A stretch of 64,000 bases of DNA from Lentisphaerota bacterium (GTDB lineage: Bacteria; Verrucomicrobiota; Lentisphaeria; Victivallales; Victivallaceae): NCBI GenBank assembly GCA_015061545.1, contig SUWJ01000006.1, positions 1 to 64,000 on the forward strand, written 5' to 3'. The notes under the pieces were generated by a model. The model was not told the origin of the DNA and ran no database searches. It worked only from the letters and a program-made list of their open reading frames with translations. Shown here piece after piece: positions 9,180-18,358 of this stretch. Within the stretch, counting starts at the first letter, position 1. Each line of letters opens with the position of its first letter. Made by a program: the position numbers and the translations under genes.

Positions 9180-9196
9180 TTTGAACAATTGTCAAA
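9180..9196. promoter_or_regulatory. Candidate operator in the rex leader
   Basis: TTTGA, 7-base spacer, TCAAA, placed between the predicted transcription start and the rex ATG. Rex proteins often repress their own operon, but this site is shorter than the usual TTGTGAA-type Rex operator, so the assignment is weak. Confidence 0.25.
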
Positions 9197-9221
9197 TCAA
9201 TAAAAAACACGCGGAGGAAGC

Positions 9222-9878
9222 ATGAACGACAGTCGTAAATTACCCAGATTGCCTTCTGTAAAACGCCTTCCATCTTATTTGCATGAATTGAAATTGATGC
9301 GCGACAACCAGCAGCAGGTCGTATCCACCACCCAACTGGCTCAGCGACTCGGCTTGGAACCCATTATTGTACGCAAAGATCTTGAACTTGCCTCCAGCCC
9401 CGGTTCTCCCGGAGTGGGGTACAATATACATAATCTGATTGCAGGGATCGAAAATTTTCTGGGCTGGAACGATGAAACCCCGGTATTTCTGATCGGCGTG
9501 GGGAATCTGGGAACTGCGCTTTTAGGCTACAGGGGTTTTATTGAATACCGCTTCAACATTGTAGCTGCCTTTGATAATGATCCGCGTAAAATCGGCACGC
9601 AAGTTCACGAAAAACCTGTTTTCAGCATAGACGATCTGGCAGCAAAAGCTGAGGAATTCCATGTAAAAATAGCTGTTTTGAGTGTACCTTGCGAATATGC
9701 TCAGACTGCTGCCAATCAAATCGTAAACGCAGGGATCAAGGCGATCTGGAACTTTACCAATACACCGTTATCTCTGCCGCCGAACATTGTACAGCAGCGG
9801 GTGAATATGGCAGGCGACCTGGCAGAATTATCCGTAAAACTCTCCGGCAAGCTCTACAGCGACACCCCGGATATTTGA
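9222..9878 (+). CDS. rex: Redox-sensing transcriptional repressor Rex
   Basis: A 218-residue regulator with an N-terminal winged helix (about 1-80, with TTQLAQRLG and the KDL recognition segment) and a Rossmann domain carrying GVGNLGTALL (about 92-101) that binds NADH/NAD+. Rex represses fermentation and hydrogenase genes when NADH is low. GGAGGAAG upstream fixes the start. It is the first gene of a run with hydC 40 bases downstream. That placement fits control of NADH-linked hydrogen production by the NADH/NAD+ ratio. Confidence 0.93.
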   Translation: MNDSRKLPRLPSVKRLPSYLHELKLMRDNQQQVVSTTQLAQRLGLEPIIVRKDLELASSPGSPGVGYNIHNLIAGIENFLGWNDETPVFLIGVGNLGTALLGYRGFIEYRFNIVAAFDNDPRKIGTQVHEKPVFSIDDLAAKAEEFHVKIAVLSVPCEYAQTAANQIVNAGIKAIWNFTNTPLSLPPNIVQQRVNMAGDLAELSVKLSGKLYSDTPDI

Positions 9879-9918
9879 TATAACACGTTCATCAAACATA
9901 TAAAACAGAGGAATCAAT

Positions 9919-10440
9919 ATGCAGGAATCCCTTGAAAAGACCACAGCAATGATCGAGCATTTTGCTGCGGTCAACCGAATTCTTGAAAAGCACAATTACA
10001 GTGCCGCCAAACTGATCCCGATCCTTCAGGAAACGCAGGATGTTTACAAATGTCTTTCCCGCGATGTCATCAGTTACGTGGCAACCAGTATCGGTGTTCC
10101 CCCCGCCAAAGTTTACGGAGTTGCCACATTTTACGCTCACTTTTCGCTGGAACCCAAAGGCCGGCATATCATCAGGTTGTGCGATGGAACTGCCTGCCAT
10201 GTAAAAAAATCCCACGGTATTCTCAACGCGCTGCAGAAAAGACTCAAGCTGGAAGACGGCAAAACCACGACCGCCGACTTTGCTTTTACGGTAGAAACAG
10301 TAAGCTGTCTGGGAGCTTGCGGTCTGGCACCGGTTATGGTGGTGGATGGCGAAGTTCACGGTCAGGTAGCACCGGAAGAAGCGGTAGCATTGGTGGATGA
10401 GATCGTCAAAAACGAAGCCGATGCCACTCAGGCACAATAA
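9919..10440 (+). CDS. hydC: NuoE-like [2Fe-2S] subunit of the bifurcating hydrogenase
   Basis: A 173-residue thioredoxin-fold ferredoxin subunit of the HydC/HndA/NuoE type. It holds one [2Fe-2S] cluster through CDGTAC (near 93-98) and CLGAC (near 134-138). The KVYGVATFYAHF segment is diagnostic for the family. It passes electrons between the NADH-dependent flavoprotein HydB and the hydrogenase. Start is supported by GAGGAA. hydB follows after 24 bases. Confidence 0.92.
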   Translation: MQESLEKTTAMIEHFAAVNRILEKHNYSAAKLIPILQETQDVYKCLSRDVISYVATSIGVPPAKVYGVATFYAHFSLEPKGRHIIRLCDGTACHVKKSHGILNALQKRLKLEDGKTTTADFAFTVETVSCLGACGLAPVMVVDGEVHGQVAPEEAVALVDEIVKNEADATQAQ

Positions 10441-10464
10441 CAGCAGAAAAAAAGAGAATAGTTT

Positions 10465-12360
10465 ATGAATACCGATTTGAAAAAAATTGCTGAAAATTAC
10501 CGTCTTGCCACAGGCAAACTTGCACGGAGAATCGTGCTTTGCGGCGGCACCGGCTGCGTCGCCAACGGTGCATTGAAGGTGCGCGACGCTCTGGTGCAGG
10601 CGCTTAAAGCAGAAAATCTGGATGTAGTTGTCGAAATCAAAAGCGAAGCTGGTCACAGCCACGACAACGCTATTTATGTATCCAAATCAGGCTGCCAGGG
10701 TTTCTGTCAGCAGGGACCGCTGATGCACATCGAACCCGAGCACATTCTCTACACAAAAGTCAAGGTCAGCGATGTACCCGCGATCGTGGAAAAAACCATC
10801 AAAAACGGCGAAATCATCGAAGATCTGCTCTACTGCAATCCGAGCAACGGCGAACGCTGCAAGGGCAACGATGAAATTCCTTTCCAGAACCGCCAGTTCC
10901 GTATGGTTATGAAAAACTGCATGATCGAGCCGGAAAATATTGCTGAATATATCGCCCGCGGCGGTTACGAAGGCGCCCGTAAAGCGATTCAGGAAATGAG
11001 TCCCGAAGAAGTCTGCCAGACCGCCGTCGACTCGGGTCTGCGCGGCCGCGGCGGTGCCGGATTCCCCACCGGACGCAAATGGCTGGCAGCTTTAAGCAGC
11101 AAAAACGATAAAAAATATATCATCTGCAACGGTGACGAAGGCGACCCCGGAGCATTCATGGACCGTTCGGTCATGGAAGGCAATCCCCATGCGGTCATCG
11201 AAGGCATGATGATCGGCGCCAAAGGTATCGGCGCGGACGAAGGTTTTGTCTATGTGCGCGCAGAGTACCCGCTGGCGGTGCAGAGAATGCGTATTGCAGT
11301 AGCCGATGCCGAAAAGGCAGGTATTCTGGGCGATAATATTTTCGGTACCGACTTCAGTTTCCGCGTGCATATCATGGAAGGCGCAGGTGCGTTTGTCTGC
11401 GGCGAAGGTACGGCGCTGATCGCCAGTATCGAAGGCCGCCGCGGTATGCCCCGCCCCAAATCGCCCCGTACAAGCGTATCGGGTCTGTGGGGCAAGCCCA
11501 CGATCATCAACAACGTGGAAACGCTGGCATCGCTGCCGATCATTTTCCGTGAAGGAGCGGATTTCTACCGTTCAGTCGGGACTGCCAAATCCCCCGGAAC
11601 CAAAACTTTTGCCCTTTCCGGGCACGTTGCCAATACCGGTTTGATCGAAGTACCTTTCGGCACCACGCTGCGCGAGATCGTCTACAACATCGGCGGCGGA
11701 GTTACCGATAACGACGGCAATGTGACCAACGAAGATTTCAAAGCTGTCCAGATCGGCGGACCTTCCGGCGGCTGTCTGATTCCCGAAATGCTGGATCTGC
11801 CCATCGACTTTGACAGTCTGCCCGAAGTGGGCGCCATGGTCGGTTCCGGCGGACTGGTGGTTATGAACAAACAGACCTGTATCGTCAAAATTGCCCGTTT
11901 CTTTATGCAGTTTATTCAGAACGAATCCTGCGGAAAATGCGTACCGTGCCGCGAAGGAACCAAACAGATGCTGGCGCTGCTGGACGATATTATTGAGGGC
12001 CGCGCCACTATGGAAACGCTGGATTTACTGGAACAGACCGCTGCAGCGGTGGAACTTGGCAGCCTTTGCGGTTTGGGAAAAACGGCTCCCAATCCTGTAC
12101 TTTCCACGATCAAATATTTCCGTGAAGAGTATTTGGATCACGTTATCCGCAAGACCTGCCCCACCGGAGAGTGCAAGGCGCTTGCCAAACCTGAAATCGA
12201 TCCTGCCAAATGCAAAGGCTGTACCGCCTGCGCCCGCAAATGCCCGGTGGATGCTATCAGCGGTTCGGTCAAGCAGCCCCATGTAATCGATGCAGACAAA
12301 TGCATCAAATGCGGTGCCTGCAAAGCCACCTGCAAATTTGATGCGATAAGCGGTATTTAA
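10465..12360 (+). CDS. hydB: NuoF-like NADH/FMN subunit of the bifurcating hydrogenase
   Basis: A 631-residue flavoprotein of the HydB/HndC type. Order: an N-terminal thioredoxin-like [2Fe-2S] domain (C-x4-C in CGGTGC near 25-30, then CQGFC), the NADH site GRGGAGFPTGRKW near 194-206, an FMN/NADH core, the [4Fe-4S] motif ESCGKCVPC near 490-500, and a C-terminal 2[4Fe-4S] ferredoxin domain (CKGCTAC, CIKCGAC). This layout is that of electron-bifurcating HydABC and Hnd complexes, longer than plain NuoF. It lies between hydC and hydA with gaps of 24 and 21 bases. Confidence 0.93.
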   Translation: MNTDLKKIAENYRLATGKLARRIVLCGGTGCVANGALKVRDALVQALKAENLDVVVEIKSEAGHSHDNAIYVSKSGCQGFCQQGPLMHIEPEHILYTKVKVSDVPAIVEKTIKNGEIIEDLLYCNPSNGERCKGNDEIPFQNRQFRMVMKNCMIEPENIAEYIARGGYEGARKAIQEMSPEEVCQTAVDSGLRGRGGAGFPTGRKWLAALSSKNDKKYIICNGDEGDPGAFMDRSVMEGNPHAVIEGMMIGAKGIGADEGFVYVRAEYPLAVQRMRIAVADAEKAGILGDNIFGTDFSFRVHIMEGAGAFVCGEGTALIASIEGRRGMPRPKSPRTSVSGLWGKPTIINNVETLASLPIIFREGADFYRSVGTAKSPGTKTFALSGHVANTGLIEVPFGTTLREIVYNIGGGVTDNDGNVTNEDFKAVQIGGPSGGCLIPEMLDLPIDFDSLPEVGAMVGSGGLVVMNKQTCIVKIARFFMQFIQNESCGKCVPCREGTKQMLALLDDIIEGRATMETLDLLEQTAAAVELGSLCGLGKTAPNPVLSTIKYFREEYLDHVIRKTCPTGECKALAKPEIDPAKCKGCTACARKCPVDAISGSVKQPHVIDADKCIKCGACKATCKFDAISGI

Positions 12361-12381
12361 TTTTACGGAGATATATAGATA

Positions 12382-14403
12382 ATGGATACCAAACCCAATA
12401 CTCTTACAGTCAACAATGTTGAAATTGCTATCGAAGGCGAGCGCAATTTGCTGGAAGTGATCCGCAAAGCGGGGATCGACCTGCCCACGTTCTGCTATCA
12501 CTCCGAACTTTCCATCTACGGTGCCTGCCGTCTTTGTCTGGTGGAAATCGTCGGCAAGGGTGTGACCGCCGCCTGCTCCACCGCTCCGCGTGCAGGCATG
12601 GTCATCAAGACCGAAACCGCCCAGCTGCGCAATATGCGCAAGATCAATATTGAGCTGCTGCTGGCAAATCATAAACGCGAATGTCCCAGCTGTACCCGCA
12701 GCCATAACTGTAATCTGCAGGATATCGCCCGCCGTCTGGGCGTCAGCGAAGTGCGTTACAAGCAGTCGGAAAAAATGCTGCCGATCGACAATTCCAGCGA
12801 TTCGCTGGTGCGCGATCCCAACAAATGCGTACTTTGCGGCGACTGCGTGCGGGTCTGCTCCGAAATCCAGAGTGTCGGCGCCATTGATTTTGCGTTCCGC
12901 GGCGCAAAGGCTCGTGTAGTTCCCGCATTTGACCAGAATCTCAACGAAGTGGAATGTGTGAACTGCGGTCAATGTGCCGCCGTATGCCCCACAGGCGCCA
13001 TCGTACCGAAAGCCGATTACGACGACGTGTGGGAAGAATTGAACAATCCCGACAAAGTGGTCGTGGCACAAATCGCCCCTGCCGTGCGGGTGGCACTGGG
13101 CGAATATTTCGGCTGCCCGGTCGGTACCAATGTGGAAGGTCAGATGATCGCCGCGCTGCGTTTGATGGGTTTTGACTATGTGTACGACACCTGCTTCAGC
13201 GCGGATATGACGATTTTTGAAGAAGCTACTGAACTGCTTGACCGCATTCAGAACGGCGGCAAACTGCCGATGTTCACCAGCTGCTGCCCTGCCTGGGTCA
13301 AATTTGCAGAAACCTATTTCCCTGAAATGCTGCCGCACCTTTCCAGCACCCGTTCGCCGCAGCAGATCTTCGGTGCAGTGGCGCGTCAGACGCTGCCTGC
13401 CAAACTGGGGATCAAGCCGGAAAATCTGGTGATCGTTTCGATCATGCCCTGCGTGGCAAAGAAGTTCGAAGCCAAGCTGGATAAGTTCAAGCGCGAAGGC
13501 CGCCGCGACGTCGATCATGTGGTCAGCACCGTCGGTCTGGCGCAGATGATCAAATCCATGGGGATCAATATGATGTCGCTGGCGCCTGAATCATTCGATA
13601 TGCCGCTGGGCTTTTCGACCGGCGGCGGGGTGATCTTCGGCGCAACCGGCGGGGTGATGGAAGCTGCGCTGCGCTATGCGGTGGAAAAGCTGGAAGGCAA
13701 ACCGCTGGCAAAAGTGGATTTCAAAGAAGTCCGCGGCATGGATTATCTGCGCGAAGCAACCTACAATGTAGCCGGTAAAGAGGTGAAAGTTGCCGTGGTG
13801 CATACTCTGGCTGCCGCCCGTAAGTTGATCGAAAAGATCAAAGCCAACGAAGTGGAATATCAGTTTGTGGAAGTTATGTCCTGCCCCGGCGGTTGTATTG
13901 CCGGCGGCGGTCAGCCGATCAACACCACTCCGGGCTTCCGCCAGCAGCGGGCAGCAGGGCTTTACTCAGCAGATAAATCCCGCCGTCTGCAAAAGTCGCA
14001 GGATAACTTTATGGTCGAAAAATGCTATCAGGAAAACTTCGGCGGAGCCCCCGGCTCCCACGAAGCTCACGAAGCATTGCACACTTACTATCAGAACCGC
14101 GGTCAGATTTTCGACGCCCGCCAGGAAGTGCTTACCGGCAGCGCCGAAAAGAAACTGCCGATCTGCGTGACGATCTGCACCAAACAGGAAGATTGCAAAA
14201 GCCAGAAACTTTTGTCGGAACTGGTAGGTTTTGTCAAAGCCAACGGCATTTCGGAACAGGTGGATATCTCGGCGGCATTCAGTTCGCGTCCGCAGCTGAA
14301 AGATACCATCGGCATTACCATCGGCAGTTGGGCTCCTGAAAATGAAGATTGCAGTGTGGAAACCCTCGGAAAAGTTATTCTTGAAGAAGTCAAGGCGCTG
14401 TAA
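12382..14403 (+). CDS. hydA: [FeFe] hydrogenase catalytic subunit with C-terminal extension
   Basis: A 673-residue enzyme that reduces protons to H2. Order: N-terminal [2Fe-2S] domain (Cys38, 49, 52, 65), a His-plus-three-Cys [4Fe-4S] site (HKRECPSC), two [4Fe-4S] motifs (CVLCGDC, CVNCGQC), then the H-cluster domain with P1 TSCCPAW (near 298), P2 MPCVAKK (near 353) and P3 MSCPGGCIAGGGQP (near 498). The small-subunit motif AHEALHTYYQNR follows. About 95 further residues, including CVTICTKQEDC, are beyond the usual end and unassigned. Maturation genes hydEFG are not in the window. A strong terminator follows. Confidence 0.95.
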   Translation: MDTKPNTLTVNNVEIAIEGERNLLEVIRKAGIDLPTFCYHSELSIYGACRLCLVEIVGKGVTAACSTAPRAGMVIKTETAQLRNMRKINIELLLANHKRECPSCTRSHNCNLQDIARRLGVSEVRYKQSEKMLPIDNSSDSLVRDPNKCVLCGDCVRVCSEIQSVGAIDFAFRGAKARVVPAFDQNLNEVECVNCGQCAAVCPTGAIVPKADYDDVWEELNNPDKVVVAQIAPAVRVALGEYFGCPVGTNVEGQMIAALRLMGFDYVYDTCFSADMTIFEEATELLDRIQNGGKLPMFTSCCPAWVKFAETYFPEMLPHLSSTRSPQQIFGAVARQTLPAKLGIKPENLVIVSIMPCVAKKFEAKLDKFKREGRRDVDHVVSTVGLAQMIKSMGINMMSLAPESFDMPLGFSTGGGVIFGATGGVMEAALRYAVEKLEGKPLAKVDFKEVRGMDYLREATYNVAGKEVKVAVVHTLAAARKLIEKIKANEVEYQFVEVMSCPGGCIAGGGQPINTTPGFRQQRAAGLYSADKSRRLQKSQDNFMVEKCYQENFGGAPGSHEAHEALHTYYQNRGQIFDARQEVLTGSAEKKLPICVTICTKQEDCKSQKLLSELVGFVKANGISEQVDISAAFSSRPQLKDTIGITIGSWAPENEDCSVETLGKVILEEVKAL

Positions 14404-14483
14404 TTATGAACGACCTGCTTAATACTGCCAACACCGTTTATACCGTGACAAATCAGGATAGAGCAGGATAAAAAAGGCATAAC

Positions 14484-14525
14484 CCTCCGAAAAATCTCCA
14501 AAAAGATCTTTCGGAGGCGTTTTTT
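14484..14525 (+). terminator. Terminator after hydA
   Basis: CCTCCGAAA pairs with TTTCGGAGG, followed by CGTTTTTT. It ends the rex-hyd operon before the PFOR promoter. Confidence 0.85.
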
Positions 14526-14526
14526 C

Positions 14527-14540
14527 ACCGCTTAAGCGGT
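14527..14540. promoter_or_regulatory. Perfect palindrome next to the PFOR -35
   Basis: ACCGCTTAAGCGGT is a perfect 14-base palindrome between the hydA terminator and the PFOR promoter, abutting the -35. It could be an operator. Confidence 0.35.
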
Positions 14541-14569
14541 TGAAAAAAAAGTTTTTGCGTATATATTAT
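14540..14569 (+). promoter_or_regulatory. Putative PFOR promoter
   Basis: TTGAAA (14540-14545) with TATATTAT (14562-14569), spacing 16 to TATATT, and TTGCG just before the -10. The leader is about 85 bases. Confidence 0.5.
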
Positions 14570-14657
14570 AAGAGATGATTATGTAACTATGTCAGCCGGA
14601 TAAAACCGTCTGACACGGATTTGTTTTTGCAACCATTAACAACATTGGAGGTTTTCA

Positions 14658-17600
14658 ATGGCTAAATTCAAGCAGACGATCGACGGTAACTACGCCGCAG
14701 CGTATGTAGCTTACGCATTCAGCGAAGCCGCCGCGATCTACCCGATCACCCCGTCCTCGACGATGGGTGAGTACGCCGACACCTGGGCAAGCCAGGGTCT
14801 TAAAAACATGTTCGGTCAGGTTGTCGAAATTGCCGAAATGCAGTCCGAAGCCGGTGCAGCCGGTGCGGTTCACGGCAGCTTGAGCGCCGGGGCGTTGACC
14901 ACGACTTTCACCGCCAGCCAGGGCTTGCTCCTGATGGTCCCCAACATGTACAAGATCGCCGGGGAAATGATCCCGACGGTGTTCCACGTTTCCGCCCGCG
15001 CGCTGGCGGCGCAGTCGCTCTCGATTTTCGGCGACCACTCCGACGTGATGAGCTGCCGCAGCACGGGTTATGCTATGACCAGTGCCGCTTCTATCCAGGA
15101 AACTCACGACCTGGCGATCGTTGCTCACCTTGCCACGCTGGAAAGCGAAGTGCCGTTCCTGGCGTTCTTTGACGGTTTCCGTACCTCTCACGAAATCCAG
15201 AAGATCGAACTGCTGGACTATGCCGACATGAAGTCGATGCTGGATATGAAGTTCGTCGAACGCTTCCGCAAACGCGCGCTGCGTCCCGAAGCTCCCTATG
15301 CCAAGATGGCTGCCCAGAATCCCGACGTCTACTTCCAGGGCCGCGAAACCACCAATAACGAATATGCTGCATTGCCCGCCATCGTCCAGAAGTATATGGA
15401 TGTGGTCGCCAAAGCTACCGGCAGAAGCTATCACCTGTTCGATTACGTCGGTGCCGAAGATGCCGAAGATGTGATCGTTGCCATGGGTTCCGGCTGCGAA
15501 ACCATTGAAGAAACCATCAACTACCTGAACGCCCGCGGCAGCAAGCTGGGTCTGGTCAAAGTCCGTCTGTACCGTCCCTTCGACGCTGCAGCGCTGGCCA
15601 ATGCTCTGCCCAAGAGTGTCAAACGTATTGCAGTGCTTGACCGCTGCAAAGAACCCGGCAGCCTCGGCGAACCTCTGTTCCTCGACGTGCAGGCGGCGCT
15701 TGCCAACACCGGCATCAAGATCATCGGCGGACGTTACGGTCTTGCCAGCAAGGAATTCACTCCTTCGATGGTCAACGCTGTCTACAAGCATCTGGCAGGC
15801 AAATGCACCCACAACTTCACCGTTGGTATCAACGACGACAAGAGCAATCTCTCCCTTGCCATCGACGAACAGCTTATCACCGAACCTGCCGGCTCCACCG
15901 CCTGTATGTTCTGGGGTCTGGGCGGCGACGGTACCGTGGGCAGCAACAAGAACTCCATCAAGATCATCGGCGACAATACCGATAAATACGTTCAGGCTTA
16001 CTTCTCCTACGACAGCAAGAAGTCCGGCGGCGTGACCGTTTCGCACCTGCGTTTCGGTGATGTGGAAATCAAGTCGCCCTATCTTATCACCGCGCCTGAC
16101 TTTGTAGCCTGCCATAACGAAGCTTATGTCGGCCGTTACGATATGCTTGCGGGCATCAAAGAAAACGGTACCTTCCTGATCAATACGTCCAAGAAGGCGG
16201 ACGAAGTTTTTGCCTCGTTCACCAAGGAAATGCAGGAAGTCATCATCGCCAAGAAGATCAAGGTCTATGCTATTGACGCGTTGAAGACCGCTCTGGAAGT
16301 CGGCAGCGCCAAATATGTTTCGACCATCATGCAGACCTGCTTCTTCAAGCTGGCTGCGATCATCCCCGCCGATGAAGCGATCAACCACATCAAGAAGGCG
16401 ATCGAAAAGAAATTCAAGAAGAAGGGCGACGAAATCGTTGCTCAGAACATCAAGTGCGTGGATATGGCTCTGGAAGGTCTGGCTGAAATCGCCGTGCCTG
16501 CTGCTATTACCGAAAGCTATGTTGCGCCCAAACTGATTGCCGATGACGCCGGTGATTTTGCCGTGAAACTGATGAAGCCGATCCTGCACCTGCAGGGCGA
16601 CAGCATTCCTGTTTCCGCCATGAGCTTCGACGGCTCCATGCCGATCGGTACCAGCGCGTTGGAAAAACGCGGTATCGCCCCCAGCGTGCCGAAATGGGAT
16701 TCCGCCAAGTGTATCCAGTGCAACCAGTGCGTGATGGCTTGCCCCCACGCTGCGATCCGCGCCAAGCTGATCAAGGAAGAAGATCTTGCCAACAAGCCTG
16801 CAACCTTTGAAACCGTTGCTCCCAAGGGCGTTAAAGAACCCGGCCTGGTCTATCGTATGCAGGTCTATGTGGAAGACTGTACCGGTTGCGGCGTCTGTAT
16901 TGAAACCTGTCCTGCCAAGGAAAAAGCTCTCAGCTTCAGTCCTCTGGCTGCCGAACGCGAAGCCGGTCAGAATGCCAACGAAAAGTTCTTCGAAGCTCTG
17001 CCCGACAACGTTACCGGCGGTGTCAGCGTTGACACGGTCAAGGGTTCGCAGTTCCTGAAGCCCTACTTCGAGTTCAGCGGTGCCTGCGCCGGTTGCGGCG
17101 AAACTCCCTATGTCAAACTCGTAAGCCAGCTTTTCGGTAACCGTATGGTCGTTGCCAATGCCACGGGCTGCAGCTCGATCTACGGCGGCAGCTTCCCCAG
17201 CTTGCCCTACTGCAAAGACAAGAACGGCCGCGGTCCCGCCTGGGCGAACAGCCTGTTCGAAGATAACGCCGAATACGGCTATGGTATGCGTATGGCGGTT
17301 GATACCAACCGTGCCCAGCTGCGCAACAATGTAGAAGCGCTGCTGGAAAAAGCGGGCGATTGCAAGTGCGAAATCAAAAATCTGCTTGCCAAGGGTATCG
17401 AACTGTGGAACAGCACCGATGCTGAAGCCATTGCCAATCAGGATGCCATCAAAGCGGCGCTGCCCGCAGCTATCGAAGCAGCCCCCTGCCCCGAAGGCAA
17501 AGCCATCCTCACCAAGATCGCGGAACTCTCCGACTACTTCGTTGACAAGAGCGTCTGGATCCTCGGTGGTGACGGCTGGGCATACGATATCGGTTACGGC

Positions 17601-18191
17601 GGGTTGGACCATGTGGTCGCCCAGCGCCGCAACGTCAATATTCTGGTGCTGGATACCGAAGTGTACTCCAACACGGGCGGTCAGGCTTCCAAGTCCACTC
17701 CGATCGGTGCGGTGGCACTCTTTGCCAACGCGGGTATGGAACAGACCAAGAAGAATCTTGGCTTTATGTGCATGAGCTACGGCAATGTTTACGTTGCCAG
17801 CATCTGTATGGGTGCCAACCGTCAGCAGGCGTTGACTGCGATCAAGGAAGCCGAAGCCTACAATGGTCCGTCGATCATTCTGGCATACGCTCCCTGTATT
17901 GCTCACGGTATCAAGGGCGATATGCGCATGAGCCAGAACGAAGCCAAGCGCGCGGTGGAAGCCGGTTACTGGCCGCTCTACCGTTACAATCCTGCCAATG
18001 CGGAAGCTCCGTTCAAGTGGGAAACCAAAGAAGCTACTGCCAGCTTCCAGGATTTCATCCGCAGCGAACGTCGCTACGCCAGCTTGACCAAGACCAATCC
18101 TGCCAACGCCGAAGCGCTTTTTGCCAAGGCGGAAGCTGATTGCAAACGCCGTATGGATTTCTTCAAGAAACTCGGCGAAGTGATGAAATAA
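14658..18191 (+). CDS. nifJ: Pyruvate:ferredoxin (flavodoxin) oxidoreductase
   Basis: A single-chain 1177-residue PFOR that splits pyruvate and CoA into acetyl-CoA, CO2 and reduced ferredoxin. Visible in order: the alpha-type pyrimidine-binding start (YPITPSSTMGEYAD), the gamma domain near 420-600, two [4Fe-4S] motifs (CIQCNQCVMAC near 686 and CTGCGVCIETC near 743), the cluster/TPP-domain Cys in GACAGCGETPY, and the TPP/Mg motif GDGWAYDIGYGG with NTGGQ near 1005. GGAGG sets the start. It has its own promoter and terminator. Its ferredoxin would feed the hydrogenase encoded just upstream. Confidence 0.97.
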   Translation: MAKFKQTIDGNYAAAYVAYAFSEAAAIYPITPSSTMGEYADTWASQGLKNMFGQVVEIAEMQSEAGAAGAVHGSLSAGALTTTFTASQGLLLMVPNMYKIAGEMIPTVFHVSARALAAQSLSIFGDHSDVMSCRSTGYAMTSAASIQETHDLAIVAHLATLESEVPFLAFFDGFRTSHEIQKIELLDYADMKSMLDMKFVERFRKRALRPEAPYAKMAAQNPDVYFQGRETTNNEYAALPAIVQKYMDVVAKATGRSYHLFDYVGAEDAEDVIVAMGSGCETIEETINYLNARGSKLGLVKVRLYRPFDAAALANALPKSVKRIAVLDRCKEPGSLGEPLFLDVQAALANTGIKIIGGRYGLASKEFTPSMVNAVYKHLAGKCTHNFTVGINDDKSNLSLAIDEQLITEPAGSTACMFWGLGGDGTVGSNKNSIKIIGDNTDKYVQAYFSYDSKKSGGVTVSHLRFGDVEIKSPYLITAPDFVACHNEAYVGRYDMLAGIKENGTFLINTSKKADEVFASFTKEMQEVIIAKKIKVYAIDALKTALEVGSAKYVSTIMQTCFFKLAAIIPADEAINHIKKAIEKKFKKKGDEIVAQNIKCVDMALEGLAEIAVPAAITESYVAPKLIADDAGDFAVKLMKPILHLQGDSIPVSAMSFDGSMPIGTSALEKRGIAPSVPKWDSAKCIQCNQCVMACPHAAIRAKLIKEEDLANKPATFETVAPKGVKEPGLVYRMQVYVEDCTGCGVCIETCPAKEKALSFSPLAAEREAGQNANEKFFEALPDNVTGGVSVDTVKGSQFLKPYFEFSGACAGCGETPYVKLVSQLFGNRMVVANATGCSSIYGGSFPSLPYCKDKNGRGPAWANSLFEDNAEYGYGMRMAVDTNRAQLRNNVEALLEKAGDCKCEIKNLLAKGIELWNSTDAEAIANQDAIKAALPAAIEAAPCPEGKAILTKIAELSDYFVDKSVWILGGDGWAYDIGYGGLDHVVAQRRNVNILVLDTEVYSNTGGQASKSTPIGAVALFANAGMEQTKKNLGFMCMSYGNVYVASICMGANRQQALTAIKEAEAYNGPSIILAYAPCIAHGIKGDMRMSQNEAKRAVEAGYWPLYRYNPANAEAPFKWETKEATASFQDFIRSERRYASLTKTNPANAEALFAKAEADCKRRMDFFKKLGEVMK

Positions 18192-18213
18192 TCACAGAAC
18201 AGCGTTAAGCCAG

Positions 18214-18249
18214 GGGTGTGTCTTTATAAAAGGCACACCTTTTTTTTAT
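18214..18249 (+). terminator. Terminator after nifJ
   Basis: GGTGTGTCT pairs with AGGCACACC (wobbles included), then a run of at least eight T. Confidence 0.8.
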
Positions 18250-18305
18250 ATATGCAAATTGTAAATATTTTTTCCGGATCGTTATTAAAATGTAAACAAA
18301 TAAAA

Positions 18306-18334
18306 TTGCTTTTTTCAAAGTGATGTGTTAAATT
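18306..18334 (+). promoter_or_regulatory. Putative zupT promoter
   Basis: TTGCTT (18306-18311), 17-base spacer, TAAATT (18329-18334), about 20 bases before the Shine-Dalgarno. No clear Zur-type palindrome was seen. Confidence 0.45.
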
Positions 18335-18358
18335 AGGAAAAGTTATACAGGAGAAAAT

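Noticed and set aside
8953-9221. tRNA or T-box upstream of thrC/rex
   Set aside because: No cloverleaf, T-box consensus or CCA end seen; only a weak ACCCG/CGGGT stem.
12025-13518. 497-residue minus-strand ORF opposite hydA
   Set aside because: Antisense shadow of the hydrogenase gene, which has unmistakable motifs on the plus strand.
14655-17906. 1083-residue minus-strand ORF opposite PFOR
   Set aside because: It is the antisense shadow of nifJ, whose strong codon bias leaves few stops in that frame. The translation is low-complexity and matches no family.
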